This document shows, piece after piece, positions 6,551 to 15,254 of a stretch of DNA of 64,000 nt. The notes beneath the pieces were generated by a model. The model saw only the letters and a program-made list of their open reading frames with translations, was not told where the DNA came from and did no database searches. Origin of the DNA: JBCCGL01 sp039029275. Its GTDB lineage: Bacteria; Pseudomonadota; Gammaproteobacteria; JBCCGL01. The first letter of the stretch is position 1. Each line of letters opens with the position of its first letter. Made by a program: the position numbers and the translations under genes. The stretch spans positions 1 through 64,000 of the forward strand of contig JBCCGL010000001.1 of assembly GCA_039029275.1 (NCBI GenBank), written 5' to 3'.

Positions 6551-8905
6551 TCATGGCTCGTCTTTTTTTGGCGCTGCCGTCACGGCCTGTTCGGCAACCG
6601 CAGACCCTGCGCGCTCAAGCTCTCCGGTGCCGATGGGGGGACCGGGCGCTGCCTCAACCAACACTTTGCGGTGCGCGAATTCCATTCCATTTTCGCGGAA
6701 TACTTCCTGCACGCGTCGATACGCTTCGCGTCGTATAACCCACTGCTGGCCCGGAACGGAGGTGAATTTCATCCGCATAATCAGCGTTGAGTCTTCGATC
6801 CGCAATACACCCTGAGACTTCAACGGCTGCAGCATGTGTTGCCCATAGTCGGGGTGCTGTTGCATTTCCTGACCGAGTTTTTTGATCAGTTTGCGTACTT
6901 TCTCGATATCCGTGTTGTACGGCATACGAAATTCGAGCTTCATTATGATCCAGTCCCGGCTGTGGTTCGTGATCGCCGAGATGTCACCAAACGGCACGGT
7001 TTGCACCATGCCAAGGTGGTGGCGCAATTTCATCGAGCGCAGTGAAATCGACTCGACTGTGCCGCGCAACTCACCCATCTGCACGTACTCACCGATACGG
7101 AACGCATCATCGATCAAAAAGAAAATGCCGGAGATAATGTCCTGCACGAGTTTCTGCGCGCCGAAACCGACCGCAAGACCGATCACCCCTGCGCCGGCGA
7201 GCAGCGGCGCAATGTCAACCCCCAGTGACGAGAGCACAATCATAACCACAGATACCACCAGAACAATGCAAATAAAGCTGCGAAATAGCGGCAACAGGGT
7301 TTCCGACCGCGTGCCGCCGGTCCCGCCGCCGTCACCTTCAAGATCGAGCACACCCTCGGCGGGTTTTTCCGGAATGTGCGGATCGATAAAAATTTTGACC
7401 GCCTCCCATGCCAAAAAAGCAAGCAACAATGTGACGCCGATGTTCACCGCCGCGTAGAACACCACACTTCCGGTATCGGTTTGCACCATATCGTAGAGAC
7501 CGGTGCTCCAGGCCCCCGCCAAAACTACAAACGCGACGACCACAAGCACCAGTCGCAAACCGCGCTGCAGGGTGCGGACAAAATCCTGCATGCGCGCTTG
7601 TGCCTCGCTATCGCGTGCCTCGTTTTGCAACAGCAATCGCATCAAAGCGCCAAACAGATAATCGGCGAATGGCAAAACGAAAAGTACGAACAAACTGTAA
7701 ACCGCAGCCTGCGCTTGTTTTTCCCATTCGAGCAAAACGTTGCTCGCCCAAATCCACCACAATCCGATCAAATAAATACTCGCAAACCAGTACCAGCTCT
7801 GCGCAAAGGAATGGCGCAAGCGTTCACCGCTGCAACCTGCGACGATGCGAGCCTCCATGGCGTCGACCACATGCAGGCGCTTGATCCAGATCCACACCAA
7901 TAAGATCGCAATGATGATCGCGCCTGCGGTGATGATGTACAAACGCAGAAGTTCGGGCTTTAACCCAAGAATTGTCAGCAAGCCGCTGGTGAAAAACGCC
8001 AGGCTTGTCACCCCGACGAGAAAAACAATCCAGCGATGAGTCGAGACGGCGTCATTCGCTGCCATGTCGATCAGGCGCAGGCTATGCGTTTTTGGCGAGA
8101 GAAAAAATCGCGTGAGCGTCCAAACGCCCCAGGTCACCGTTATGACAGAGAGATACGCGATCACGAAATAACGCATCGGATCAAACCGTTCAAAGAAAAC
8201 GAACGACAACCCGTACGCGCATGCCGTAAAAATAACGACCTTGGTCAGATCGAGAAGCAATCGCAGCGTCACCGACAGCAATCGCAGCCAGACCGTAGAC
8301 TGTTGCTCACCCGACAGGCGCTGCTCGACGCGTTTGCTGAACTGACTGAAGATCACAACCGCGACCACTCCAAACACCACCATGACGACGAAAGCACGCA
8401 AGCCATCCCACATTGCAGGCGCGCCGCGCAGATCGGTCAGGTTCAAAAAAATGCGCTCTCCCGATTTATCCAAATCATCGAGTGCAAGTCGATGCGCTGC
8501 AGTCGCATCAGCGATTTCTATCGCACGTTGTTGAACCGCCTGGATAAAGTCGGCCACGCTGCTGTTCGCCGAATCAAGCTCTGGCTGATTGGCATTGGCC
8601 GTTACGCGTTTAAGATGCTCGATCAGGAGTTGTCGCGATTGCTGATCGGAAAGCGGCGCGAGGAAAGCTTCGACCTCATCCGGGTGCAGGCTTATCGGGA
8701 TATCGACTTCGTTGGATTCTTGTTGCGAATTGCCGCTGCCTGTTACGCCAATAGGCGTCGTCAGTTTGCCGGCGGCCGAAACTGCAGAGGCGAATATCAG
8801 GAGTAGCGAAAAAACAATCAGGCGGTGTGCTGCCATAAGTCCGCATCGTTTTACAACGCGGGCAACACTAACACGCCGACAAGTGGGAGTAAAAAACGCG
8901 GTCAT
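6551..8905 (-). CDS. Large MscS-family mechanosensitive channel
   Basis: This protein of about 784 residues resembles the larger MscS relatives (MscK/YbdG/YnaI type). A secretion signal is visible: residues 24-46 of this model read MAAHRLIVFSLLLIFASAV before SAAG, so the ATG at 8836 may be the true start. A periplasmic helical region comes next, then some ten hydrophobic segments. The pore helix and MscS beta domain lie near residues 560-740: LAGAGVIGLAVGFGAQKLVQ is the Gly/Ala-rich TM3, followed by FRIGEYVQMG and TVPFGDISAITNHSRDW. The C-terminus is Ala/Pro/Glu rich. It probably releases solutes on osmotic downshock. It converges with purD and has rho upstream on the same strand. Confidence 0.93.
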   Translation of the reverse strand: MTAFFTPTCRRVSVARVVKRCGLMAAHRLIVFSLLLIFASAVSAAGKLTTPIGVTGSGNSQQESNEVDIPISLHPDEVEAFLAPLSDQQSRQLLIEHLKRVTANANQPELDSANSSVADFIQAVQQRAIEIADATAAHRLALDDLDKSGERIFLNLTDLRGAPAMWDGLRAFVVMVVFGVVAVVIFSQFSKRVEQRLSGEQQSTVWLRLLSVTLRLLLDLTKVVIFTACAYGLSFVFFERFDPMRYFVIAYLSVITVTWGVWTLTRFFLSPKTHSLRLIDMAANDAVSTHRWIVFLVGVTSLAFFTSGLLTILGLKPELLRLYIITAGAIIIAILLVWIWIKRLHVVDAMEARIVAGCSGERLRHSFAQSWYWFASIYLIGLWWIWASNVLLEWEKQAQAAVYSLFVLFVLPFADYLFGALMRLLLQNEARDSEAQARMQDFVRTLQRGLRLVLVVVAFVVLAGAWSTGLYDMVQTDTGSVVFYAAVNIGVTLLLAFLAWEAVKIFIDPHIPEKPAEGVLDLEGDGGGTGGTRSETLLPLFRSFICIVLVVSVVMIVLSSLGVDIAPLLAGAGVIGLAVGFGAQKLVQDIISGIFFLIDDAFRIGEYVQMGELRGTVESISLRSMKLRHHLGMVQTVPFGDISAITNHSRDWIIMKLEFRMPYNTDIEKVRKLIKKLGQEMQQHPDYGQHMLQPLKSQGVLRIEDSTLIMRMKFTSVPGQQWVIRREAYRRVQEVFRENGMEFAHRKVLVEAAPGPPIGTGELERAGSAVAEQAVTAAPKKDEP

Positions 8906-8963
8906 GGAGTTCTGACCACTCAAGCAGTACAAGATTCATGGCGGCGCGGTGGCCACCATCGAA

Positions 8964-10220
8964 CTAGCGCTTCATCGCGTCGAAAAATTCGTCGTTGGTT
9001 TTGGTTTGTTGCAAACGACCAAGGAGGAACTCAACGGCCTCGATCTCGTCTTGCGGGTGCAGGAATTTGCGCAGAATCCAGACTTTTTGCAGCTCTTCCT
9101 GGTCCATGATGAGTTCTTCGCGACGCGTGCCGGAGCGGTTGACGTTGATCGCCGGGAACACGCGCTTTTCTGCGATACGGCGATCGAGGTGTAACTCCAT
9201 GTTGCCGGTGCCTTTGAATTCCTCGTAGATGACTTCGTCCATCTTCGAGCCGGTGTCGATCAAGGCGGTGGCGAGAATCGTCAGACTGCCACCCTCTTCG
9301 ATGTTTCGCGCCGCACCGAAAAAGCGTTTGGGGCGGTGCAGCGCATTGGCGTCAACGCCACCGGTCAGTACTTTACCCGATGACGGAACGACGGTGTTAT
9401 AGGCGCGCGCCAGGCGGGTAATCGAGTCGAGCAAGATAACGACGTCAGTTTTGTGTTCGACCAATCGTTTGGCTTTTTCGATAACCATTTCGGCAACCTG
9501 CACATGGCGGCTGGCGGGTTCGTCAAAGGTGCTCGATACGACTTCACCCTGCACCATGCGCTCCATTTCCGTAACCTCTTCCGGTCGCTCATCGATGAGT
9601 AAAACGATGAGGTAACACTCCGGTTGATTAGCGGTAATGCTTTGCGCGATGTTCTGTAGCATCAGCGTTTTACCCGCTTTTGGCGGCGAGACGATCAGCC
9701 CGCGCTGACCTTTACCAACCGGTGAGGCAATGTCGATTACGCGCGCTGTAATGTCCTCCGTGCTGCCGTTACCAAGCTCCATTTTCAGACGGCGGTTTGC
9801 GTGCAGTGGCGTCAGGTTTTCGAACAGGACTTTGTTTTTTGCCTGCTCCGGCGGGCCGAAGTTAATTTGATCAACCTTGAGTAATGCAAAGTAGCGCTCG
9901 CTGTCTTTGGGCGGGCGAATTTTGCCGGTGATGGTGTCGCCGGTGCGCAGATTAAACCGCCGGATTTGGCTGGGCGATACGTAGATGTCGTCCGGCCCTG
10001 CGAGATAAGAGCTGTCTGCCGAGCGCAAAAATCCGAACCCGTCCTGCAGAATTTCCAGTACGCCGCCGCCAAAAATGTCCTCACCCTTTTTGGCTTGCGC
10101 CTTGAGGATGGAAAAGATGATGTCCTGCTTGCGCGAGCGTGCGACGTTTTCAATGCCGACAGACTGCGCAACTTCGATCAGCTCAGCAGCCGACTGCTTT
10201 TTCAGGTCTGTTAGATTCAT
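8964..10220 (-). CDS. rho: Transcription termination factor Rho
   Basis: This 418-residue protein has the normal length of Rho. The N-terminal helical RHO_N domain (MNLTDLKKQSAAELIEVAQ) is followed by the cold-shock-like RNA-binding domain with GFGFLRS (about residues 62-68). The ATPase core has Walker A SPPKAGKT near residue 178, the Q-loop region LIDERPEEVTEM and Walker B VVILLDSITRLARAYN. Rho is a hexameric RNA helicase that ends transcription. The gene follows trxA on the same strand with 241 bp between them. That gap has no gene and may hold the Rho leader, through which Rho often regulates itself. The order rhlB, trxA, rho matches other gammaproteobacteria. Confidence 0.98.
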   Translation of the reverse strand: MNLTDLKKQSAAELIEVAQSVGIENVARSRKQDIIFSILKAQAKKGEDIFGGGVLEILQDGFGFLRSADSSYLAGPDDIYVSPSQIRRFNLRTGDTITGKIRPPKDSERYFALLKVDQINFGPPEQAKNKVLFENLTPLHANRRLKMELGNGSTEDITARVIDIASPVGKGQRGLIVSPPKAGKTLMLQNIAQSITANQPECYLIVLLIDERPEEVTEMERMVQGEVVSSTFDEPASRHVQVAEMVIEKAKRLVEHKTDVVILLDSITRLARAYNTVVPSSGKVLTGGVDANALHRPKRFFGAARNIEEGGSLTILATALIDTGSKMDEVIYEEFKGTGNMELHLDRRIAEKRVFPAINVNRSGTRREELIMDQEELQKVWILRKFLHPQDEIEAVEFLLGRLQQTKTNDEFFDAMKR

Positions 10221-10461
10221 ATTGTTGAACGTTGGTTTTTCGAAATGTAACTCGTGAAAGAGCCAGAGATGGCTCGAAGGATGAAGATTGTAGTTTGTGA
10301 AATTATTAGCCCGGATGTTCGGAACAGGGCTAGAAATTTGGAGATAGCGGTAAATCTAGCACGCTATTGGACATTCGTCCAGCCGCAAATTGAGCGCGGC
10401 ATCAAACAACTATCGCGCGACTCCATTTAACGGAGTGCGCACGGCATTTGGTTTGCAGAGG

Positions 10462-10788
10462 TTAAATATTTTCGTCGATGAAGTCGGTGAGTTGCGATTT
10501 AGAAAGCGCACCCACTTTAGTTGCATCGACCGCCCCACCTTTGAACAACATCAGTGTCGGAATGCCGCGAATTCCGTACTTGGGCGGAGTATTCGGGTTG
10601 TCGTCGATGTTAAGTTTGGCGATTTTGATTTTATCGGCGTAGTCGGGTGCGATTTCTTCAAGGATGGGGGCAATCATCTTGCAAGGGCCACACCATTCGG
10701 CCCAGTAGTCAACAAGCACGGGCTTGTCGGATTGCAGAACATCGTTATCAAAACTGTCGTCGGTTACCGCAACGATCTGATCACTCAC
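10462..10788 (-). CDS. trxA: Thioredoxin
   Basis: This is a classical 108-residue thioredoxin with the redox motif WCGPCKM near residues 31-37, the cis-proline segment GIRGIPTLMLF (about 73-83), and a single thioredoxin fold. It reduces protein disulfides in the cytoplasm using thioredoxin reductase. The frame stays open upstream to 10854, but the GTG at 10788 (product MSDQIVAV...) has a GAGGA site eight bases before it and gives the family's normal length, so that start is preferred. It lies upstream of rho and diverges from rhlB. Confidence 0.95.
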   Translation of the reverse strand: MSDQIVAVTDDSFDNDVLQSDKPVLVDYWAEWCGPCKMIAPILEEIAPDYADKIKIAKLNIDDNPNTPPKYGIRGIPTLMLFKGGAVDATKVGALSKSQLTDFIDENI

Positions 10789-10975
10789 GTAAGGGTTCCT
10801 CACAAATACTGCGTCGGTAAATCGGGCGAACGCCCCGTTCGTGGGTGTTGGCATGGCGCCACTACCTGCGGATCAACGGGCTCAATCCCCGAGCGGCCGC
10901 CGATTATGCCACGAAAAACTGCAGTGGCGTAAGTATCCGAAACGATCAAAGGCAAATACTGTATCCTACGCGGCC

Positions 10976-12370
10976 ATGACCGACACCCACCTTAGCGAAA
11001 CGCGCTTTTCATCACTCGAATTACCCGACTCTCTGCAACGCGCACTAAGCGACTGCGGTTTTACACATTGCACTGATATTCAAGCACTTACGCTGCCTGT
11101 TGTGTTGCAGGGAAAGGACGTCGCGGGACAGGCGCAGACTGGCACCGGCAAGACGGCGGCGTTCCTGCTCGCGACCTTCACGCGTCTGCTGACGGAACCG
11201 GCGACAGAATCGCGTAAGGCAACGCAGCCGCGCGCGCTGATTCTTGCACCCACTCGCGAGCTGGCGATCCAGATTCACAAAGACGCCGAACAGTTAGGGG
11301 TGCACAGCGGCCTGAAGATGGGGCTGGTGTACGGAGGTACCGGCTACGAAAGACAGCGCCAGATGCTCGAAGCAGGTGTGGACGTGTTAATCGGCACACC
11401 GGGGCGACTGATCGACTACTTCAAACAAGGCATTTTTGATCTCAAAGCCTTGCAGGTCGCAATCCTGGATGAGGCGGATCGCATGTTTGACCTCGGATTC
11501 ATCGCCGACATCCGCTACATTTTTCGACGCATGCCGAAACCTGCAGAGCGTCAAAGTATGCTGTTTTCGGCCACGCTCTCGCATCGCGTACTGGAGCTTG
11601 CTTACGAGCACATGAACAATCCCGAACGGCTGGTGGTTGAATCTGAAACTGTCACCGCGGACAAAGTTTCGCAACTGCTGTATCACCCGGCCAGTGACGA
11701 GAAGATACCGCTGTTGATCGGCTTGATGCGCGAACTCCAGCCGCCCCGCACGATGGTATTTGTGAACACCAAACGCGCCGCCGAACGCGTCGATGCATTT
11801 TTGCGCGGCAATGATTTTTCGGCCGCGATGCTGTCCGGCGATGTACCTCAACGCAAGCGCCAGCGACTGCTGGGAGAATTCCAAAACGGCGATTTACCCG
11901 TGCTTATCGCAACCGACGTTGCCGCCCGCGGGCTGCACGTGCCGGGCGTAACCCACGTGTTCAACTACGACTTGCCGCAACAGGCAGAGGACTACGTTCA
12001 CCGAATTGGTCGCACCGCGCGTGCCGGGCAAAGCGGCGAGGCGATCAGCTTTGCCTGCGAGGAGTACGCATTCTCATTACCTGAAATCGAGCATTACATC
12101 GGCCACGATATCGACGTCGGCAGCATCACGAATGAGATGCTGGTTAAGCCCGCCGCGCCAAAGTTTCCGGAAAAGCGCAAATCCAGCTCTGGCGGCAAAC
12201 CGCGTCGTGGCCGCGCAAAACCCAACGCTAAAAACAGCAACGCCGACGGATCAAAAAGTACGGATGGTGAAAAGAAACGCCGGCGCCGTCGACCACGTTC
12301 GCGCAAGCCTCAAGCTGCTCCCGTTACGGGATCAAACGCCACTCAAGCGAACCCGTCTACACCAGAATAG
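10976..12370 (+). CDS. rhlB: DEAD-box ATP-dependent RNA helicase RhlB
   Basis: This 464-residue helicase shows all DEAD-box motifs: Q motif with CTDIQ, motif I AQTGTGKT near residue 49, Ia PTRELAIQI, Ib GTPGRLIDY, II DEADRMFD, III SATLS, V ARGLHVPGV and VI HRIGRTARAG. The divergent position next to trxA-rho is the conserved location of rhlB, whose product unwinds RNA in the degradosome with RNase E. The tail after residue 390 is a low-complexity basic extension rich in Lys/Arg/Ser/Asn (GGKPRRGRAKPN, KKRRRRRPRSRK), which probably adds RNA binding. The upstream frame is open from 10841, but the ATG at 10976 aligns with the usual N-terminus. Confidence 0.93.
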   Translation: MTDTHLSETRFSSLELPDSLQRALSDCGFTHCTDIQALTLPVVLQGKDVAGQAQTGTGKTAAFLLATFTRLLTEPATESRKATQPRALILAPTRELAIQIHKDAEQLGVHSGLKMGLVYGGTGYERQRQMLEAGVDVLIGTPGRLIDYFKQGIFDLKALQVAILDEADRMFDLGFIADIRYIFRRMPKPAERQSMLFSATLSHRVLELAYEHMNNPERLVVESETVTADKVSQLLYHPASDEKIPLLIGLMRELQPPRTMVFVNTKRAAERVDAFLRGNDFSAAMLSGDVPQRKRQRLLGEFQNGDLPVLIATDVAARGLHVPGVTHVFNYDLPQQAEDYVHRIGRTARAGQSGEAISFACEEYAFSLPEIEHYIGHDIDVGSITNEMLVKPAAPKFPEKRKSSSGGKPRRGRAKPNAKNSNADGSKSTDGEKKRRRRRPRSRKPQAAPVTGSNATQANPSTPE

Positions 12371-12420
12371 AGGCGGCATTCTCGCCTACCCCGGCAGTAC
12401 ATCGATTGCCGCAATGAACG

Positions 12421-13452
12421 TTACATTGTCGCGCGCCCAATCGGTTTGAATCTGCCCTCTGTAATGTGCACGCTGGCCTGGCGGATTGAACGCGCTTTGG
12501 TATTGCGATGCAGGGAGCGTCGAATCACAACGTCCAGCACCTCCAGATTGGTTCTGAAAAAACCGGGATCCGGCTCCGGCAATTGATCGCGCACCAATTC
12601 ATTCAGCGCGGGCAAGGAATAAAACGGCACCAGCGGATACAAGTGATGCTCGCAGTGATAATTCATATTGGCGTAGAGAAAACGCCCGAGCCAATTGGTG
12701 CGAAACGAGCGCGTGCTATCGACCAGCGATGGTGAATTTTCCTGTAACTCGACGTGCTGAATCAATGTGAACAACAGCATGACTGGCGTTCCCAGGAAAT
12801 GCGGAATCACCACAAACCAGATCGGCCAGGTTATTCCGTAGTAAGCAGCCACGGGTATCGCTAGATAAATCAGCACCATGATTCGGGCGTTTCGGGTTGA
12901 CTCAGCCAGCCTTTTGCCCGACATCGCCGACAAAATTGTCGGCGTGTAACGTTTAGTGCTCAAAGCCCATAGAACTTTCGTGTGAAAAATCAGCATTGAG
13001 AGTCCGCTGATCTCATACAACCATCCACGAAATGTCATCGGGGTATCGAATGGCATCTGTAAATCTTTACCGGTATGCCAGGTATACGCGTGGTGATTGG
13101 CGTGTGTGTATCGCCGGTGCAGTGGCTCCTCCATATAAAAGAGCGAAGTTATCCACAGAACGATTTTGTTGAGCCTGTCAGTGCGAAAAACAGATAGATG
13201 CGCCGTCTCGTGACTCAGCGCGTACGCGGGTACAGAGAGCAAAATGCCGTGCACAAACATTGCCAGCCAAATCCAATGGCTGCCCATCGAATACCATACG
13301 GCTGTGCTGGTCAGTGCCAACGCCGCCACCCACTGCGCAAGGTACACCAGCCCCGGCAGATCGCGACGCTGGGTGAGTTGTTTTACCTGATCGCGATCAA
13401 GCCGAATACCGCTGGAAGCGGCGTTCGTGATGAGAGGTTTTTTGGGAGTCAT
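12421..13452 (-). CDS. Membrane fatty acid desaturase family protein
   Basis: This 343-residue membrane protein has the di-iron histidine boxes HETAH (about residue 81), HANHH (about 118) and HCEHH (about 269), with paired transmembrane segments around them. Its N-terminal DQVKQLTQRRDLPGL resembles DQIKAINERRDLPGL of the desaturase at 537-1505, so the two are probably distant paralogues. The substrate is unknown. It lies 9 bp after the class II aldolase gene, in what looks like a two-gene operon. It converges with rhlB. Confidence 0.85.
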   Translation of the reverse strand: MTPKKPLITNAASSGIRLDRDQVKQLTQRRDLPGLVYLAQWVAALALTSTAVWYSMGSHWIWLAMFVHGILLSVPAYALSHETAHLSVFRTDRLNKIVLWITSLFYMEEPLHRRYTHANHHAYTWHTGKDLQMPFDTPMTFRGWLYEISGLSMLIFHTKVLWALSTKRYTPTILSAMSGKRLAESTRNARIMVLIYLAIPVAAYYGITWPIWFVVIPHFLGTPVMLLFTLIQHVELQENSPSLVDSTRSFRTNWLGRFLYANMNYHCEHHLYPLVPFYSLPALNELVRDQLPEPDPGFFRTNLEVLDVVIRRSLHRNTKARSIRQASVHITEGRFKPIGRATM

Positions 13453-13461
13453 CGCGGCAGT

Positions 13462-14223
13462 TCAATTGGCGTAGTTGCTGTTTTCCTCATCCAGAATGGC
13501 TTTTAACTCGGCAAAGTGTCGCTGCCATTGGTCTGGATAGTGCTCTAGCTGCAGGGCTGTTTTCTCGGCGATTTCGTGCGACAGTACGCGCAGTTTTCGC
13601 CCGGTCTGCAAGGCGCGAATATAGGTCTCGGCGGCGCGTTCGAAGTAATACATCCGGTTAAACGCGTCACCCACGCTCTCGCCCAATATCAAGACGCCGT
13701 GATTACCCATTATCATGACTTTAATTCGCGGGTCGGTAAGCGCGGCCGCACAGCGCTCACCCTCGCCTTCAAACGCGAGACCGCCAAAATCGTTATCGAT
13801 TACGTAGCGGTTGTAAAATGTTGCAGTGTTCTGATCGATGGGCAACAGGTCACTGTCGGCGAGTGAGGCCAGCACGGTCGCATGGACCGAGTGCACATGC
13901 ATCACACAGCGCGCGTGCGGACAGCGCCGGTGCAAGGAGCCGTGCAGCCCCCACGCCGAGGGGTCCGGCGCGTCGGGCCCGGCGATTGTCGATTTGTCGT
14001 TGGCGTCGAGTAACAACATATCCGAGGCTTTGATGCGCGCAAAGTGCATCTGGTTCGGATTCATCAAAAAACGCGTTCCATCTTCGTTCACCGCCAGACT
14101 GAAATGGTTGGCCACGGCTTCGTGCATATTGAGGCGCACGGTCCAGCGAAACGCTGCGGCGAGATCGATGCGCTCTTGCTGATAGTTGAGTGAGGAACCA
14201 GAAATTGCCGAGACAGAAGACAT
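13462..14223 (-). CDS. Class II aldolase/adducin family protein
   Basis: This 253-residue protein has the class II aldolase/adducin fold. Zinc-binding histidines are visible in HVHSVHATVL (about residue 107-112) and in the late motif MGNHGVL (about 173). These proteins include fuculose-phosphate aldolases, ribulose-phosphate epimerases and decarboxylases, and the reaction here cannot be assigned. The frame is open to a TTG at 14250. The ATG at 14223 is preferred because AGGGGTG lies seven bases before it. It is the first gene of a pair with a desaturase, and diverges from a LysR gene across a perfect 12-bp-arm palindrome. Confidence 0.85.
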   Translation of the reverse strand: MSSVSAISGSSLNYQQERIDLAAAFRWTVRLNMHEAVANHFSLAVNEDGTRFLMNPNQMHFARIKASDMLLLDANDKSTIAGPDAPDPSAWGLHGSLHRRCPHARCVMHVHSVHATVLASLADSDLLPIDQNTATFYNRYVIDNDFGGLAFEGEGERCAAALTDPRIKVMIMGNHGVLILGESVGDAFNRMYYFERAAETYIRALQTGRKLRVLSHEIAEKTALQLEHYPDQWQRHFAELKAILDEENSNYAN

Positions 14224-14296
14224 TGCATTCACCCCTGTTGAGTTGGACAAATCTTGAGGCGATAGTGCGACTTCAACAAGCGATATATTTGCGCCT

Positions 14297-14321
14297 TATA
14301 CATTAGTTTAACTAATGTATA
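14297..14321. promoter_or_regulatory. 25-bp perfect inverted repeat between aldolase and LysR genes
   Basis: TATACATTAGTT (14297-14308), one base, and AACTAATGTATA (14310-14321) form perfect 12-bp arms. The repeat overlaps the likely LysR-gene -10 box TATACT (14318-14323), which would start transcription only about 4 bases before ATG 14334. A LysR-type operator serving both divergent genes is the natural reading. Confidence 0.65.
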
Positions 14322-14333
14322 CTACGCCCCGCT

Positions 14334-15209
14334 ATGCAACCTTCAACCACACTGCCCCCACTCGCGTGGCTGCGCGCGTTTGAAGCCGCCGCGCGGCACT
14401 TGTCATTCACACTGGCTGCACGCGAAATCCACATCACGCAGTCTGCAGTGTCGCAACACGTGAGAAATCTGGAGAGCTACCTCGGCTGTCAGCTATTCAT
14501 TCGCAAAACTCGTGCTATCGAGTTGACCGAAGCGGGTGAAAACTACCTCCCCATTATCACTAGCGCGTTTCAAACCATTTCTGCCGGTACCCGATCGGTG
14601 ATCAAATCCGACCCGCAAAAAAACCTCAACATCCACTGCAACATGGCGTTTTCCGCGTTCTGGTTAACGCCGAGACTCGCGCAACTCGATGCATTGCTGC
14701 CATCGATCAACCTGAGCCTGACCACACCGATTTGGGACCCCGAGCGCATCGCCGACAACGCGGCGGTCGAAATCCGTTTTGGCCTGTCGACGAACATGCC
14801 CGACGGCGCGATCAGGCTGACACGGGATCACTATTACCCCGTCGGATCGCCGCAGTTTAAGGGTAGCCTGGAGACATCGCGGCTGTTCGACTGTGCCGGT
14901 ACAACGGCGAACTGGGACAACTGGATGGCGGGTCAGAACGAAGTGAGTCTGAAATCAATCGAGGTCAACTATGCGTCAACCTACGTAGTGGCGATTGGGG
15001 CAGCGTTGAACAACGCTGGACTCAGCATGGCGCACGACACGCTGGTTTCCCGCCTTCTTGAGCAGGGTCAACTGATCAAACCGTTCGCTGCACAGTTGGA
15101 CTTGAAAGAGGCTTATTTCCTGATTCCACCAAGCAGTGGCCTCGCCACACCGGCGACGGAAATCTTTTGCGACTGGATACTGCGCGAATCGAGTATCGCG
15201 GCGGACTAA
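14334..15209 (+). CDS. LysR family transcriptional regulator (GcvA-like)
   Basis: This 291-residue protein has the LysR layout. The N-terminal winged helix-turn-helix begins LAWLRAFEAAARHLSFTLAA and continues with the recognition segment ITQSAVSQHVRNLESYLGCQLF. A periplasmic-binding-like effector domain follows (about residues 90-290). The opening 'LRAFEAAARHLSFT' is typical of GcvA-like members. No Shine-Dalgarno sequence is seen before ATG 14334, and the predicted transcription start is only a few bases upstream. It probably controls the divergent aldolase-desaturase pair. Confidence 0.9.
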   Translation: MQPSTTLPPLAWLRAFEAAARHLSFTLAAREIHITQSAVSQHVRNLESYLGCQLFIRKTRAIELTEAGENYLPIITSAFQTISAGTRSVIKSDPQKNLNIHCNMAFSAFWLTPRLAQLDALLPSINLSLTTPIWDPERIADNAAVEIRFGLSTNMPDGAIRLTRDHYYPVGSPQFKGSLETSRLFDCAGTTANWDNWMAGQNEVSLKSIEVNYASTYVVAIGAALNNAGLSMAHDTLVSRLLEQGQLIKPFAAQLDLKEAYFLIPPSSGLATPATEIFCDWILRESSIAAD

Positions 15210-15254
15210 GGACCTGCTATACAATTAGCGGTTAGCCCAGCAGATAGATCGGCC

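Noticed and set aside
8036..8806. Long plus-strand ORF opposite the MscS gene
   Set aside because: It is antisense to a clear MscS protein, has no recognisable domain and is rich in Arg/His/Gln, as expected of shadow frames.
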